From the NCBI GenBank assembly GCA_964462985.1, contig CAYXAA010000020.1:1-64000 (forward strand): a stretch of 64,000 bases of DNA, given 5' to 3'. Origin of the DNA: CAYXAA01 sp964462985. GTDB lineage: Bacteria; Pseudomonadota; Alphaproteobacteria; Rhizobiales; Stappiaceae. The notes under the pieces are model-generated. The model was not told the DNA's origin, ran no database searches, and saw nothing but the letters and a program-made list of their open reading frames with translations. The position numbers were made by a program, and so were the translations under genes. Positions within the stretch are counted from its first letter, which is position 1. Each line of letters begins with the position of its first letter. Positions 1 to 8,286 of this stretch are shown here, piece by piece.

Positions 1-460
1 GATCTACGAGAACGTCGCCTACGGCCCGCGGATTCACGGTCTCACCCGCTCCAAGGGTGAGCTTGACGATCTCGTTGCCTGGAGTCTGCAGAAGGCCGGC
101 CTGTTCGAGGAGGTCAAGGACCGCCTCGCCGAGCCCGGCACCGGCCTGTCAGGCGGTCAGCAGCAGCGCCTGTGCATCGCCCGCGCGATCGCCGTCAGTC
201 CCGAGGTGATCCTGATGGATGAGCCCTGCTCGGCGCTCGATCCGATTGCGACCGCCAAGGTGGAGGAACTGATCGACGAGTTGCGCGAGAACTACACGAT
301 CGTGATCGTCACCCACTCGATGCAGCAGGCCGCGCGCGTGTCGCAGCGCACGGCGTTCTTCCACCTCGGCAATCTGGTCGAGGAGGGGCCGACGAAGGAC
401 ATGTTCACGAACCCCAGGGACAAGCGTACGCAGGACTACATCACCGGCCGGTTCGGCTGA
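1..460 (+). CDS. pstB: Phosphate ABC transporter ATP-binding protein PstB (5' truncated)
   Basis: ATPase of the PstSCAB high-affinity phosphate importer on the inner face of the cytoplasmic membrane. The window starts inside the gene, in frame at base 2, leaving 152 C-terminal residues of a family usually about 250-270 long; Walker A is lost. Visible are the ABC signature LSGGQQQR, the Walker B and D-loop segment VILMDEPCSALDP, the switch histidine in VTHSMQQ, and a C-terminus ending DYITGRFG that is typical of PstB. phoU follows after 110 bp and phoB after that, the usual order of pst operons, so regulation by PhoB through a Pho box upstream of the window is expected (inference). The assignment is secure because PstB is strongly conserved. 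Confidence 0.96.
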   Translation, partial: IYENVAYGPRIHGLTRSKGELDDLVAWSLQKAGLFEEVKDRLAEPGTGLSGGQQQRLCIARAIAVSPEVILMDEPCSALDPIATAKVEELIDELRENYTIVIVTHSMQQAARVSQRTAFFHLGNLVEEGPTKDMFTNPRDKRTQDYITGRFG

Positions 461-570
461 GGCGCTTGCCGTGCGGCCGTCGCATGCAGCGAACGGGCGT
501 CGGTGCCGACCGACGGTGTCCGCACCAAGGCAGCAACGGCCGGTGACGCGGCATCGCAAGGAGACTGAAA

Positions 571-1281
571 ATGGTTCAACACACAGTCACGGCCTATGAC
601 GACGAGCTGCGCTCGCTCGCCAGCCGCGTTGCCGAAATGGGCGGCCTGGCCGAAACCATGGTCAGCGACGCGGTGACGTCGCTGGTGCGGCTCGATACCG
701 AGCTCGCCCAGCGCATCATTCTCACCGACAAGCGCATGGACAGCCTGCAGTACCAGCTCGAGGAGGAGGCGATCCTGATCATCGCCCGTCGCCAGCCGGT
801 CGCGCAGGACCTGCGTGAGGTCGTCGCCGCAATGCGGATCAGCAACGATCTGGAGCGTGTCGGCGACCTGGCGAAGAACATCGCCAAACGGGTGATTGCG
901 ATCGACGGCAGCTTCAACTCGAAGAAATTCTCGCTCGGCGTCGAGCATATGGCCGAGATGGCGCTGACGCAGCTCAAGAACGTGCTCGACTGCTACGCCG
1001 GGCGCGATGCGGCGGCGGCGGAGGCGGTGCGCGAGCGCGACGACGAGGTCGATGCGATCTACACCTCGATCTTTCGCGAGCTGCTGACCTACATGATGGA
1101 GGATCCGCGCCAGATCACGATCTGCGCGCATCTCCTGTTCTGCGCCAAGAACATCGAGCGCATCGGCGACCACGCCACCAACATCGCGGAGAACGTTGTC
1201 TACATGGTCACCGGCTCGCAGCCGCAGGAAGAGCGGCACAAGATCGACGAGACCCAGCCCCTCGACGGCCAGAAGGCCTGA
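571..1281 (+). CDS. phoU: Phosphate-specific transport system accessory protein PhoU
   Basis: Cytoplasmic negative modulator of phosphate uptake and of PhoR/PhoB signalling; it acts between PstB and the PhoR kinase. The 236-residue product has the normal family length and two PhoU helical-bundle repeats (about residues 10-100 and 115-210), with the repeated metal-binding type segments NDLERVGDLAKNIAKR and KNIERIGDHATNIAEN. The ATG is preceded by AAGGAG at a spacing of 7 bases, which fixes the start. It lies between pstB and phoB. The product and family are clear. Confidence 0.97.
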   Translation: MVQHTVTAYDDELRSLASRVAEMGGLAETMVSDAVTSLVRLDTELAQRIILTDKRMDSLQYQLEEEAILIIARRQPVAQDLREVVAAMRISNDLERVGDLAKNIAKRVIAIDGSFNSKKFSLGVEHMAEMALTQLKNVLDCYAGRDAAAAEAVRERDDEVDAIYTSIFRELLTYMMEDPRQITICAHLLFCAKNIERIGDHATNIAENVVYMVTGSQPQEERHKIDETQPLDGQKA

Positions 1282-1565
1282 CGGGCGGATCAGAACCGGG
1301 GCGGCGTGCGCTCCGGTCACGACAACGAGGCTGGAGCGGGGGGCGAAGCCGAAAGCGGTGCGTCCGCTCCCCCGTTCGGGGGCTTCGGGGCCGGATGTCC
1401 GGAGCGACAGGCGTTCCTCCGACGCAGACGCCTCGTTCCGGGAGACTGAACGGACGGCCGTTCACGCGCTCGGCCGCAGCGACCGAACGTCGACCGGTCC
1501 GGATCCGGCGGGAATTGGCTCTGAGCGCCCAACAGGCGTGTGATGTGGGTAAGAGGTTTGACGGA

Positions 1566-2264
1566 ATGCCGAAGGTTTTGATTGTCGAGGACGAGGAGCC
1601 GCTGAACCTGCTGTTGCGCTACAATCTCGAAGCCGAGGGTTATTCGGTCGAAGCCTGCATGCGCGGCGACGAGGCGGAGATCCGGCTCCGCGAGAACCAG
1701 CCGGACCTGCTCCTGCTCGACTGGATGCTGCCGGGCCTTTCCGGGATCGAGCTGTGCCGCCGGCTCAGGATGCGGTCCGAGACCGAGCGGCTGCCGATCA
1801 TCATGCTGACGGCCCGCGGCGAGGAATCCGAGCGCATCCGCGGCCTTGCGACCGGCGCTGACGATTACGTTGTCAAGCCGTTCTCGATACCCGAGCTGAT
1901 GGCACGGGTGCGGGCGATCCTGCGCCGGGCAAAGCCGGAAGTGGTGTCAACTGTGCTCCGGGCCGGCGACATCGAACTCGACCGTGAGACCCACCGGGTT
2001 CGCCGCACCGGCCGCGAGATTCATCTCGGGCCGACGGAGTTCCGCCTGCTCGAGTTCCTGATGACATCGCCCGGCCGGGTGTTTTCGCGCGAGCAGCTGC
2101 TCGACGGCGTCTGGGGCCACGATGTCTATGTCGACGAACGCACCGTCGATGTCCACATCGGCCGCCTGCGCAAGGCGATCAACCGCGGCAAGGCCAAGGA
2201 CCCGATCCGGACCGTGCGCGGTGCGGGCTATGCCTTTAACGACCAGTTCACGGCGGTGGCGTGA
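1566..2264 (+). CDS. phoB: Phosphate regulon response regulator PhoB
   Basis: DNA-binding response regulator that activates the phosphate-starvation regulon. Receiver domain at residues 1-120 with acidic pocket E8/D9, phosphoacceptor D52 in LLLLDWMLPG, the TAR segment and K in VVKPFS; OmpR-type winged helix at about 130-228 with TVDVHIGRLRKAI and RTVRGAGYAF. The reading frame is open further upstream (to 1395), but the family-typical N-terminus MPKVLIVEDE begins at 1566, giving 232 residues. It is separated from phoU by 284 bp that contain GC-rich inverted repeats (CCCCC/GGGGG around 1369-1382), so it may be expressed partly on its own. phoR is not in the window. Confidence 0.95.
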   Translation: MPKVLIVEDEEPLNLLLRYNLEAEGYSVEACMRGDEAEIRLRENQPDLLLLDWMLPGLSGIELCRRLRMRSETERLPIIMLTARGEESERIRGLATGADDYVVKPFSIPELMARVRAILRRAKPEVVSTVLRAGDIELDRETHRVRRTGREIHLGPTEFRLLEFLMTSPGRVFSREQLLDGVWGHDVYVDERTVDVHIGRLRKAINRGKAKDPIRTVRGAGYAFNDQFTAVA

Positions 2265-2352
2265 GGCAGCCAGCGTCGCGGTTCGTCCGCTCCCGGTGCA
2301 CCTTCCTCGGGTAGGATCACCATCGGGTGGCTCTTGCGCCGTCGCCTGCTCC

Positions 2353-2874
2353 TCAACCGGCCAGCGAGCGCCGATCCCGGTCGCGGCGGCGGTCGTTGAC
2401 CGGCTGGTAGGCGATCCGGCAGTGATAGCCGCAGTAGGGCACGCCCGGATCGGACGGGTGTCCGCAGAAATAGAAGTCGTCCTTAGTCGGGTCACCGATC
2501 GGCCATTTGCAGGTACGCTCGGTCAGGGTCAGGATCGTCGCGCGTTCGGCGAGGGGCACGAGTTCCGCGACGGGCTTGGCCTCGGGTGCAGGTTCAGGGA
2601 CCGCGGCACTTTCGACCTTGAGCGCCGTTGCGCCGTGGCTCTGAGGAACAGAATTCCTGTGGGCGTGAGAGCTGCCGGACGCAGGTTTGTCCGGCCTGCG
2701 CGCCTTCTGGGTCGGCATCGGCGTCTTGGCCCTGCCGGACAGGCCGAGACGGTGCACCTTGCCGATGACCGCATTGCGGGTGACGCCGCCGAGTTCGCTG
2801 GCGATCTGGCTGGCGCTCAGCCCGTCCGCCCACAGTTTCTTCAGCAGGTCGACGCGTTCGGTTGTCCAGGTCAT
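2353..2874 (-). CDS. gcrA: GcrA cell-cycle transcriptional regulator
   Basis: GcrA is an alphaproteobacterial cell-cycle regulator that associates with sigma70-RNA polymerase and activates promoters carrying CcrM-methylated GANTC sites. The 173-residue product starts MTWTTERVDLLKKLW and continues with the helix-turn-helix segment ASQIASELGGVTRNAVIGK and VHRLGLSGRAK, the family hallmark. A low-complexity linker follows, then a C-terminal segment (CKWPIGDP, FCGHPSDPG, PYCGYHCRIAY) that contacts sigma70 in this family. The frame is open 14 codons further upstream, but homology begins at 2874, where GGAG lies upstream. It is convergent with phoB and divergent from argD; this neighbourhood is common in Rhizobiales. 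Confidence 0.96.
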   Translation of the reverse strand: MTWTTERVDLLKKLWADGLSASQIASELGGVTRNAVIGKVHRLGLSGRAKTPMPTQKARRPDKPASGSSHAHRNSVPQSHGATALKVESAAVPEPAPEAKPVAELVPLAERATILTLTERTCKWPIGDPTKDDFYFCGHPSDPGVPYCGYHCRIAYQPVNDRRRDRDRRSLAG

Positions 2875-3142
2875 GGGTTGGCACTCCGTCCTGTTCCGAC
2901 CCCCGCGGCGAAGCAAAGTTCGAGCGTTCGGCGCGCTGACACGCGTCCGCTTTGATCGCCGGGATATATGGCATTTTTAAAGGTGACTATACGAGATGTC
3001 GTATCCGATGCCTTCGACCCTACAATATGCCGGGTTTTGCGTGCAAGGCGGTGGCCCAATTCACTTGGGGATGGCTGTAGTTTTCCCCAGAAATGCCGGC
3101 GATTGCCAGCGCGCGACTTTCAGCGGGAATCAGGCGTTTTCG

Positions 3143-3173
3143 TTGACAGCGCCGGCCCGCGACGGTGTATATA
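3143..3173 (+). promoter_or_regulatory. Promoter for argD-argF-hslO
   Basis: Perfect -35 TTGACA at 3143-3148, followed by TGTATA (3166-3171, 17-bp spacer) which overlaps TATATA (3168-3173, 19-bp spacer). It is the only strong consensus promoter in the gcrA-argD gap and points toward argD. The expected transcription start is near 3180, giving a leader of about 180 nt. Confidence 0.7.
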
Positions 3174-3178
3174 GGCGT

Positions 3179-3226
3179 CCCAACGTCGTGCCGCCTCTCA
3201 CAGGGGGGCGGCACGTGTCGTTTGGG
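3179..3226 (+). promoter_or_regulatory. Long hairpin at the 5' end of the argD leader
   Basis: Bases 3187-3195 pair perfectly with 3207-3215 (9 bp, loop of 11), and after a small internal loop 3179-3185 pair with 3219-3226 with one bulge. This gives a hairpin of about 16 bp starting almost exactly at the predicted transcription start. It has no U-tract, so it is not an intrinsic terminator. A 5' mRNA-stabilising or regulatory structure is the simplest reading. I do not recognise it as a known riboswitch. Confidence 0.5.
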
Positions 3227-3363
3227 GAGAGGCGCTGCGCCCGCAGCCGATGAGGGCTCCGCCTGGATCGGTGCGACCACGGCAACCGGTCAGTTCCGAC
3301 CGTGGCCGACGCGCGCTGCCTGCGCCATTTTCTTGAAACGCTTGTTACGGCAAGAGGAATCTG

Positions 3364-4563
3364 ATGTCCGCGTCGTCTCTCTATCAAACCTATGCGCGCT
3401 CGGAGCTCGCGTTCGAGCGTGGGGAAGGGGTCTGGTTGGAAACGGCTGACGGGCGCCGATTTCTCGACTGCGGCTCGGGCATTGCGGTGAGCTCGCTCGG
3501 CCATTCCCATCCCCACCTCGTCGGAGCGCTCAAGACCCAGGCAGACAAGCTGTGGCACGTCTCCAACATCTATACGGTGCCGGGCCAGGAAAGCCTGGGT
3601 GAGCGTCTGTGCAAGGACAGCTTTGCCGACCGCGTGTTCTTCGCGAACTCCGGCGCCGAGGCCATGGAATGTGCAATCAAGACCGCGCGGCGCTACTTCT
3701 TCGTCAACGGCCAGCCTGAGCGCTACCGGCTGATCACCTTCGAGGGAGCATTCCATGGCCGCACCCTGGCGACCATCGCTGCCGGCGGGCAGGAAAAGTA
3801 CCTTGAGGGGTTCGGTCCGAAGACGCCTGGATTCGATCAGGTGCCGTTTGGCGACCTTGAGGCCGTCAAGGCGGCGATCGGACCGGAGACCGCTGGCATT
3901 CTCGCAGAGCCGATCCAGGGAGAAGGCGGCGTGCGCCCCTTCACCTTCGAATTCATGCGGTCTCTGCGCGCCCTGTGCGACGAGCATGGCCTGCTGCTCG
4001 TGCTCGACGAGGTCCAGACCGGCATCGGGCGCACGGGCAAGCTGTTCGGCTATGAATGGTCGGGGATCACCCCGGACATCATGGCGGTCGCCAAGGGCAT
4101 CGGCGGGGGCTTCCCGCTCGGTGCGTGCCTTGCGACCGAGAAGGCAGCGGCCGGCATGACGGCCGGCACCCATGGCACCACCTACGGCGGCAATCCGCTC
4201 GCAATGGCCGTCGGCAATGCCGTCCTCGACATCGTCACTGCAGAGGGGTTCCTGGACGACGTTCGTCGCAAGGGACTGCTGCTCAAGCAGAAGCTTGCGG
4301 CGGTGGTCGACAGTCACCCGGCCGTGTTCACGGACGTGCGCGGCCAGGGCCTCCTGCTCGGGCTGAAGTGCCGGGTGCCCAACACCGACGTGCTCGCCGC
4401 CGTGCGCGCCAATGGGCTGCTGGCGATCGGCGCCGGCGACAATGTGCTGCGCATCGCGCCGCCGCTCGTCATCTCCGAGGAGGAGATCGGCGAAGCCGTC
4501 GCGCGGCTCGACAAGGCCGCGACCGATCTCGAGCAGGTTCAGGCAAAGGGAGCTGCGGAATGA
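3364..4563 (+). CDS. argD: Acetylornithine aminotransferase
   Basis: PLP enzyme that transfers an amino group from glutamate to N-acetylglutamate 5-semialdehyde in arginine synthesis; such enzymes can also serve as succinyldiaminopimelate aminotransferase for lysine. The 399-residue class III aminotransferase has the expected length. Visible are FANSGAEAMECAIKTAR, the cofactor-binding D215 in LVLDEVQTGIGRTG, and K244 in AVAKGIGGGFPLG as the Schiff-base lysine. GCAAGAGGAAT precedes the ATG as ribosome-binding site. The stop overlaps the argF ATG by 4 bases (ATGA), so the two are translationally coupled. Classification among class III aminotransferases rests on sequence signature plus the argF neighbour. 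Confidence 0.95.
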   Translation: MSASSLYQTYARSELAFERGEGVWLETADGRRFLDCGSGIAVSSLGHSHPHLVGALKTQADKLWHVSNIYTVPGQESLGERLCKDSFADRVFFANSGAEAMECAIKTARRYFFVNGQPERYRLITFEGAFHGRTLATIAAGGQEKYLEGFGPKTPGFDQVPFGDLEAVKAAIGPETAGILAEPIQGEGGVRPFTFEFMRSLRALCDEHGLLLVLDEVQTGIGRTGKLFGYEWSGITPDIMAVAKGIGGGFPLGACLATEKAAAGMTAGTHGTTYGGNPLAMAVGNAVLDIVTAEGFLDDVRRKGLLLKQKLAAVVDSHPAVFTDVRGQGLLLGLKCRVPNTDVLAAVRANGLLAIGAGDNVLRIAPPLVISEEEIGEAVARLDKAATDLEQVQAKGAAE

Positions 4564-5498
4564 AGGCGCAGCCGCGGCATTTTCTCGACCTGACCGAGAT
4601 CGAGACGGAGGAACTCCGGGCAATCCTCAGCGGCAGCCTTCGCATCAAGCAGGGCCGCGACGGCGTGCGCGTGCGTCGCGGAGAAGGCCTGCTTGCCGGA
4701 AAGGTGCTGGCGATGATCTTCGACCAGCCCTCGACGCGAACACGCATCTCCTTCGATGTCGGCATGCGCGAGCTCGGCGGCGAGACCTTGATGCTGACCG
4801 GCACGGAAATGCAGCTCGGCCGCGGCGAGACCATCGCCGACACCGCCCGTGTGCTGTCGCGCTTCGTCGATGCGATCATGATCCGCATCCTCGACCACGA
4901 CGAGCTACACGAACTTGCGGCCCACGCCACCGTGCCGGTGATCAACGGCCTGACCAAACGCACGCACCCGTGCCAGATCATGGCCGACGTCCTCACGTTC
5001 GAGGAGAAAAAGGGCACGATCGCCGGCCGCCGGGTGGCCTGGACCGGGGACAGCAACAATGTTCTTGCCTCCTGGGTCCATGCCTCGGCCAAGCTCGACT
5101 TCGAAATAAGGATCGCGACGCCGCCGGAACTTGCCCCGCCGAACGCGCTGATAGAACATGCGCGCTCTCTCGGCGCGGAGATCCGGCTCACCGACGATCC
5201 GTTCGAGGCCGTCAAGGGCGCCGACTGCGTCGTCACCGACTGCTGGGTGTCGATGGGCGACGAGGACGAGGGGCGGCGCCACAATCTGTTGAAACCCTAC
5301 CAGGTGAATGCCCGCCTCATGCGCGAGGCCGACCCCGATGCCCTCTTCATGCATTGCCTGCCGGCTCATCGTGGCGAGGAGGTGACGTCCGAGGTCATGG
5401 ATGGCCCGCAGTCTGTGGTGTTTGACGAGGCGGAGAACCGCCTCCACGCCCAAAAGGGCATTCTGGCCTGGTGCTTCGGAGCCCTGCCAGGCGGATGA
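4560..5498 (+). CDS. argF: Ornithine carbamoyltransferase
   Basis: Converts ornithine and carbamoyl phosphate to citrulline in arginine synthesis. The 312-residue product has the carbamoyl-phosphate motif STRTR at residues 58-62 (in DQPSTRTRISFDVGM), HPCQ near residue 138, and the ornithine-site HCLPAHRGEEV with C266. The start ATG overlaps the argD stop; the same frame is open far upstream over argD but that extension is not plausible. Its own stop overlaps the hslO ATG (ATGA), so argD-argF-hslO is a coupled operon. Confidence 0.97.
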   Translation: MKAQPRHFLDLTEIETEELRAILSGSLRIKQGRDGVRVRRGEGLLAGKVLAMIFDQPSTRTRISFDVGMRELGGETLMLTGTEMQLGRGETIADTARVLSRFVDAIMIRILDHDELHELAAHATVPVINGLTKRTHPCQIMADVLTFEEKKGTIAGRRVAWTGDSNNVLASWVHASAKLDFEIRIATPPELAPPNALIEHARSLGAEIRLTDDPFEAVKGADCVVTDCWVSMGDEDEGRRHNLLKPYQVNARLMREADPDALFMHCLPAHRGEEVTSEVMDGPQSVVFDEAENRLHAQKGILAWCFGALPGG

Positions 5499-6490
5499 CG
5501 ATGACGATCAGTGAGGAATTGCAGGCCCGTGGCATCGAGCCGGCGGGGGACGATGGCGTCTTGCCTTACGCCGTCGAGCCCTTGGATATCCGTGGCCGCG
5601 CCGTCTATCTCGGGCCGCTGCTCGACACGATCCTCGACCGCCATGGCTATCCCGTACCGGTGTCCCGTCTCGTGGCCGAAGCGGTGGTGCTGGTTGCGTT
5701 GCTTGGAACCTCGCTGAAGTTCGACGGCCGTTTCACGCTCCAGACCAGGACCGATGGCCCGGTGTCGATGATCGTCGTCGACTTCGATGCACCCGATGGG
5801 ATCCGCGCCTGCGCCACGTTCGACGAAGCCGCGGTTGCCACCGCCGAGGCGGCCGGCACGGCCACAGCGGCGGAGCTGATGGGATCCGGCCATCTGGCGA
5901 TGACCATCGACCAGGGCGCCGACATGAGCCGCTATCAGGGAATCGTCGCACTCGACGGCATCGGGCTGGAAGAGGCGGCGCATCGCTACTTCGCCCAGTC
6001 GGAGCAGATCCCGACTGTCGTTCGCCTGGCCGTTGCAGAGGTGCTCGACCGCCGCGCCGGCGACAGACCGCGCCATTCCTGGCGCGCCGGCGGCATTCTG
6101 GCGCAGTTCCTGCCGGAGTCGGTCGAGCGCATGCGCCAGCCGGACCTCGATCCCGGTGACGCCCCGGAAGGCACGGAGCAACACGAACTGCCGGAGGATG
6201 ACGCCTGGGTCGAGGCCCGCTCGCTGGTCGAAACCGTGCGCGACGACGAGCTGATCGATCCGCAGATGACGGCCGAGCGTCTGCTGTTTCGCCTGTTCCA
6301 CGAGCGCGGGGTGCGGATTTTCTCGCCGCAGCCACTCGTTGACCGCTGCCGTTGCACCCGCCAGCGCATCGCCGCCATGCTCGACAGCTTCACCGAGGAG
6401 GAGCGGCAGGACATGACGGTCGATGGCGAGATCGTGGTCACCTGCCAGTTCTGCAACAGCCACTATCATTTTGCGGCCGACGCGGGTTGA
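5495..6490 (+). CDS. hslO: Redox-regulated chaperone Hsp33
   Basis: Cytosolic holdase activated by oxidative unfolding when zinc is released from four cysteines. The 331-residue product has the Hsp33 N-terminal domain and the C-terminal zinc centre C285-x-C287 ... C317-x-x-C320 (DRCRCTR and TCQFCNSHYHF). The chosen ATG overlaps the argF stop; a second ATG lies two codons later. Co-transcription with arginine genes is a conserved Rhizobiales arrangement rather than a functional link. It is somewhat longer than the E. coli protein (about 290), with an acidic insert (EGTEQHELPEDDAW). Confidence 0.95.
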   Translation: MTMTISEELQARGIEPAGDDGVLPYAVEPLDIRGRAVYLGPLLDTILDRHGYPVPVSRLVAEAVVLVALLGTSLKFDGRFTLQTRTDGPVSMIVVDFDAPDGIRACATFDEAAVATAEAAGTATAAELMGSGHLAMTIDQGADMSRYQGIVALDGIGLEEAAHRYFAQSEQIPTVVRLAVAEVLDRRAGDRPRHSWRAGGILAQFLPESVERMRQPDLDPGDAPEGTEQHELPEDDAWVEARSLVETVRDDELIDPQMTAERLLFRLFHERGVRIFSPQPLVDRCRCTRQRIAAMLDSFTEEERQDMTVDGEIVVTCQFCNSHYHFAADAG

Positions 6491-6552
6491 TCCGGCGACG
6501 GCCGCCAGCAAGACGGCGCCGCGCAGGCGCGCTTACCGCGCAGCGGGCGTGC

Positions 6553-7224
6553 CTACACCGCCGGGCCTGTTGCCATGTCCGACGCCAGTATCCTGCCGGC
6601 GAAGGCGGCGGTCTCCTGCGCGGCCTGGTCGAGATTGCCGTCCCAGCTCGCCGGGGAAGCGCCGCGCGGCCCGAAGTCATGGTTGCCGTCTTCGAGCCAG
6701 CACAGCGCGACTTGGCCGGGCAGGCCAACCGCTTCCACCTCCGCGCGCGAGCCGAACGGGTCGCGCTCGCCCTGCAGGACCAGAACCGGCCGTTTGGCGT
6801 TCTGAAGCGGCTCGAGACGCCAGGCATCCGGCTTGTTCTGCGGGTGGAACGGATAGCCGAGGCAGATGAGGCCAGCGACCCGCCGCGGCAACGACGCGCC
6901 GCCGCAATAGAGTGCGGCAACACGGCCGCCCATGGATTTGCCTCCAACCAGGACCGGTCCCGTCGTCGCCGCAAGCACGGCCTGCACCGCGGTTTGGTAT
7001 TCGCCGACCAGCAGCTCTGCCTTGGGTGGCGGCGCCTTCCTGCCGCCGGTCCGCCGCCGCGCCATATAGCCGAACTCGAACCGGGCAACGGCGAGGCCTG
7101 CGGCTGCCGCACGGTGCGTGAACCGCTCCATGAAGCTCGAATCCATCGGCGCGCCCGCGCCATGGGCAAGCAGCAGGGTTGCCCTGGCGTCGTGGTCCGG
7201 TCTGTTCCATAGAAGGTCGATCAT
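6553..7224 (-). CDS. Alpha/beta hydrolase of the KANL3/Tex30-like family
   Basis: Predicted cytosolic serine hydrolase of 223 residues. Visible are the strand-turn LLLAHGAGAPMDS (oxyanion-type segment), the nucleophile elbow GGKSMGGR (serine in GxSxG form), the acid in LVLQGERDPFG and the histidine in WLEDGNHDFGPR, so the triad looks complete. These features match the small alpha/beta hydrolases annotated KANL3/Tex30 or dienelactone-hydrolase-like; the substrate is unknown. ATG at 7224 is preferred over an upstream GTG at 7239. It faces hslO and lies downstream of the solute-binding protein gene on the same strand. Confidence 0.85.
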   Translation of the reverse strand: MIDLLWNRPDHDARATLLLAHGAGAPMDSSFMERFTHRAAAAGLAVARFEFGYMARRRTGGRKAPPPKAELLVGEYQTAVQAVLAATTGPVLVGGKSMGGRVAALYCGGASLPRRVAGLICLGYPFHPQNKPDAWRLEPLQNAKRPVLVLQGERDPFGSRAEVEAVGLPGQVALCWLEDGNHDFGPRGASPASWDGNLDQAAQETAAFAGRILASDMATGPAV

Positions 7225-7296
7225 CGTCCGGTTCCGCACTTGGGCCTCGGCCTCGCAAGCCAGCTATTGGCGTGTCGGCCGAACCGTCTTGGCCCG

Positions 7297-8133
7297 TCAG
7301 AAGAAGCTGATCGGGAAATACCGCAGGTAGAGCTCCGAGTAGATCCCCTTGGCCTGGAGGCGCCGGAGGGCGAAATTGACGGCCTGCTGCCTCATCTCGT
7401 CTTCAAAGCGGAATGCCACCGTCATGCCGCGGTCGAAGTAGCCCGGCTCCAGCCAGGGACCGCCGGCGAAACGGCAGCAGCCCTCAGAAGACGCGCCGTT
7501 CAGCCAGAACGAGAGGGCGAGACCGTCCCCGAAATGGGCCGCGACCTCACCGTCGGCCAGGGCCTGGCGCGCCTCGTCGACGGTCGCAAAGGCAACGGCC
7601 TTCGTGTCGGGAAAGAAGCGATCGAGAAAGGCCTGATGCACCGTGCCTTCGACCACGGAGACGCGCTCGCCGGCGAGCGTCTCCGGCAGTGCCTCGATCG
7701 TCTGATCCTTGCGCGTGACGAAGCGGGCGGGGAGCCGCAGGTAGGCGTCGGAGAACCGCAGGGTCTTGAGGTTCTCGGGGGTCTGGGCCAGCCCGGCAAT
7801 GATCGCATCGCCCTCCTCGCGGACCAGCGCGGGAACCAGCGCGTCGAAGGACTTGATGCGCAGGGCGCAGGCGGCCTGCAGCTCTTCGCAGATCGCGCGG
7901 GCGAGATCGACATTGAAGCCGGTGAGCCGCCCCGTCGAGTCCCGGAAGGCGAACGGGGGGAAGTCATCGGACGCCAGGAAACGGATCGTGTCGGGCACGG
8001 CCCCGGGCCGGTCGACCGTGGCTCTCGGATCCCAGAAGTTCGGAGGCACGGGCTCGGCAGTTGTGGGTTGTATCGCGGGCGCGGATGCAACAATAAGTAT
8101 TGTCAGTACAACCCTGATGATATATGATCTCAT
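7297..8133 (-). CDS. Periplasmic solute-binding protein, family 3 (amino-acid type)
   Basis: Exported binding protein of 278 residues with an N-terminal signal peptide (hydrophobic stretch VVLTILIVASA). The mature part shows the family 3 fold: FPPFAFRDSTGRLTGFNVDLARAI at the start, DAIIAGLAQTPENLKTLRFSDAY, and VVEGTVHQAFL in the hinge region. Such proteins usually bind amino acids for an ABC importer, but no permease or ATPase gene is adjacent, so it is an orphan or serves as a sensor input. A CC pair (EGCCRF) lies near residue 230. It diverges from the glycosyltransferase gene across 153 bp. Confidence 0.85.
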   Translation of the reverse strand: MRSYIIRVVLTILIVASAPAIQPTTAEPVPPNFWDPRATVDRPGAVPDTIRFLASDDFPPFAFRDSTGRLTGFNVDLARAICEELQAACALRIKSFDALVPALVREEGDAIIAGLAQTPENLKTLRFSDAYLRLPARFVTRKDQTIEALPETLAGERVSVVEGTVHQAFLDRFFPDTKAVAFATVDEARQALADGEVAAHFGDGLALSFWLNGASSEGCCRFAGGPWLEPGYFDRGMTVAFRFEDEMRQQAVNFALRRLQAKGIYSELYLRYFPISFF

Positions 8134-8286
8134 CGCAATTCACTTGAAATGCTCGGGTTGGCCAGCTTCCGCCGGTGTCTGACGTTGTCCGGCGGCGCGT
8201 CTACTCGTGCGGTGTTCAAGGCGAAATCGGTATCGCAGCAGTCATTGGTCCATTGGCGTCGTGCAACGTCAGGGGAGGGGGAGCCA

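Larger units (their letters stand above)
2875..3363. other. Intergenic region between gcrA and argD
   Basis: A 489-bp non-coding region between divergent genes. On the argD side it holds a good sigma70-type promoter (3143-3173) and a long hairpin at the expected 5' end of the argD transcript (3179-3226), both listed separately. A GAATC (GANTC-type methylation site) lies at 3126-3130 just upstream of the argD -35. The gcrA side carries an AT-rich patch around 2968-2995 where its promoter probably lies, but I could not settle on one set of hexamers. I see no further gene. Confidence 0.6.

Noticed and set aside
3220..3320. Fragments in the argD leader recalling the SAH riboswitch (GAGGCGCTGCG, GGCAACCGG)
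   Set aside because: The spacing and conserved core do not fit and the downstream gene is not in the SAH pathway; probably chance in GC-rich DNA.
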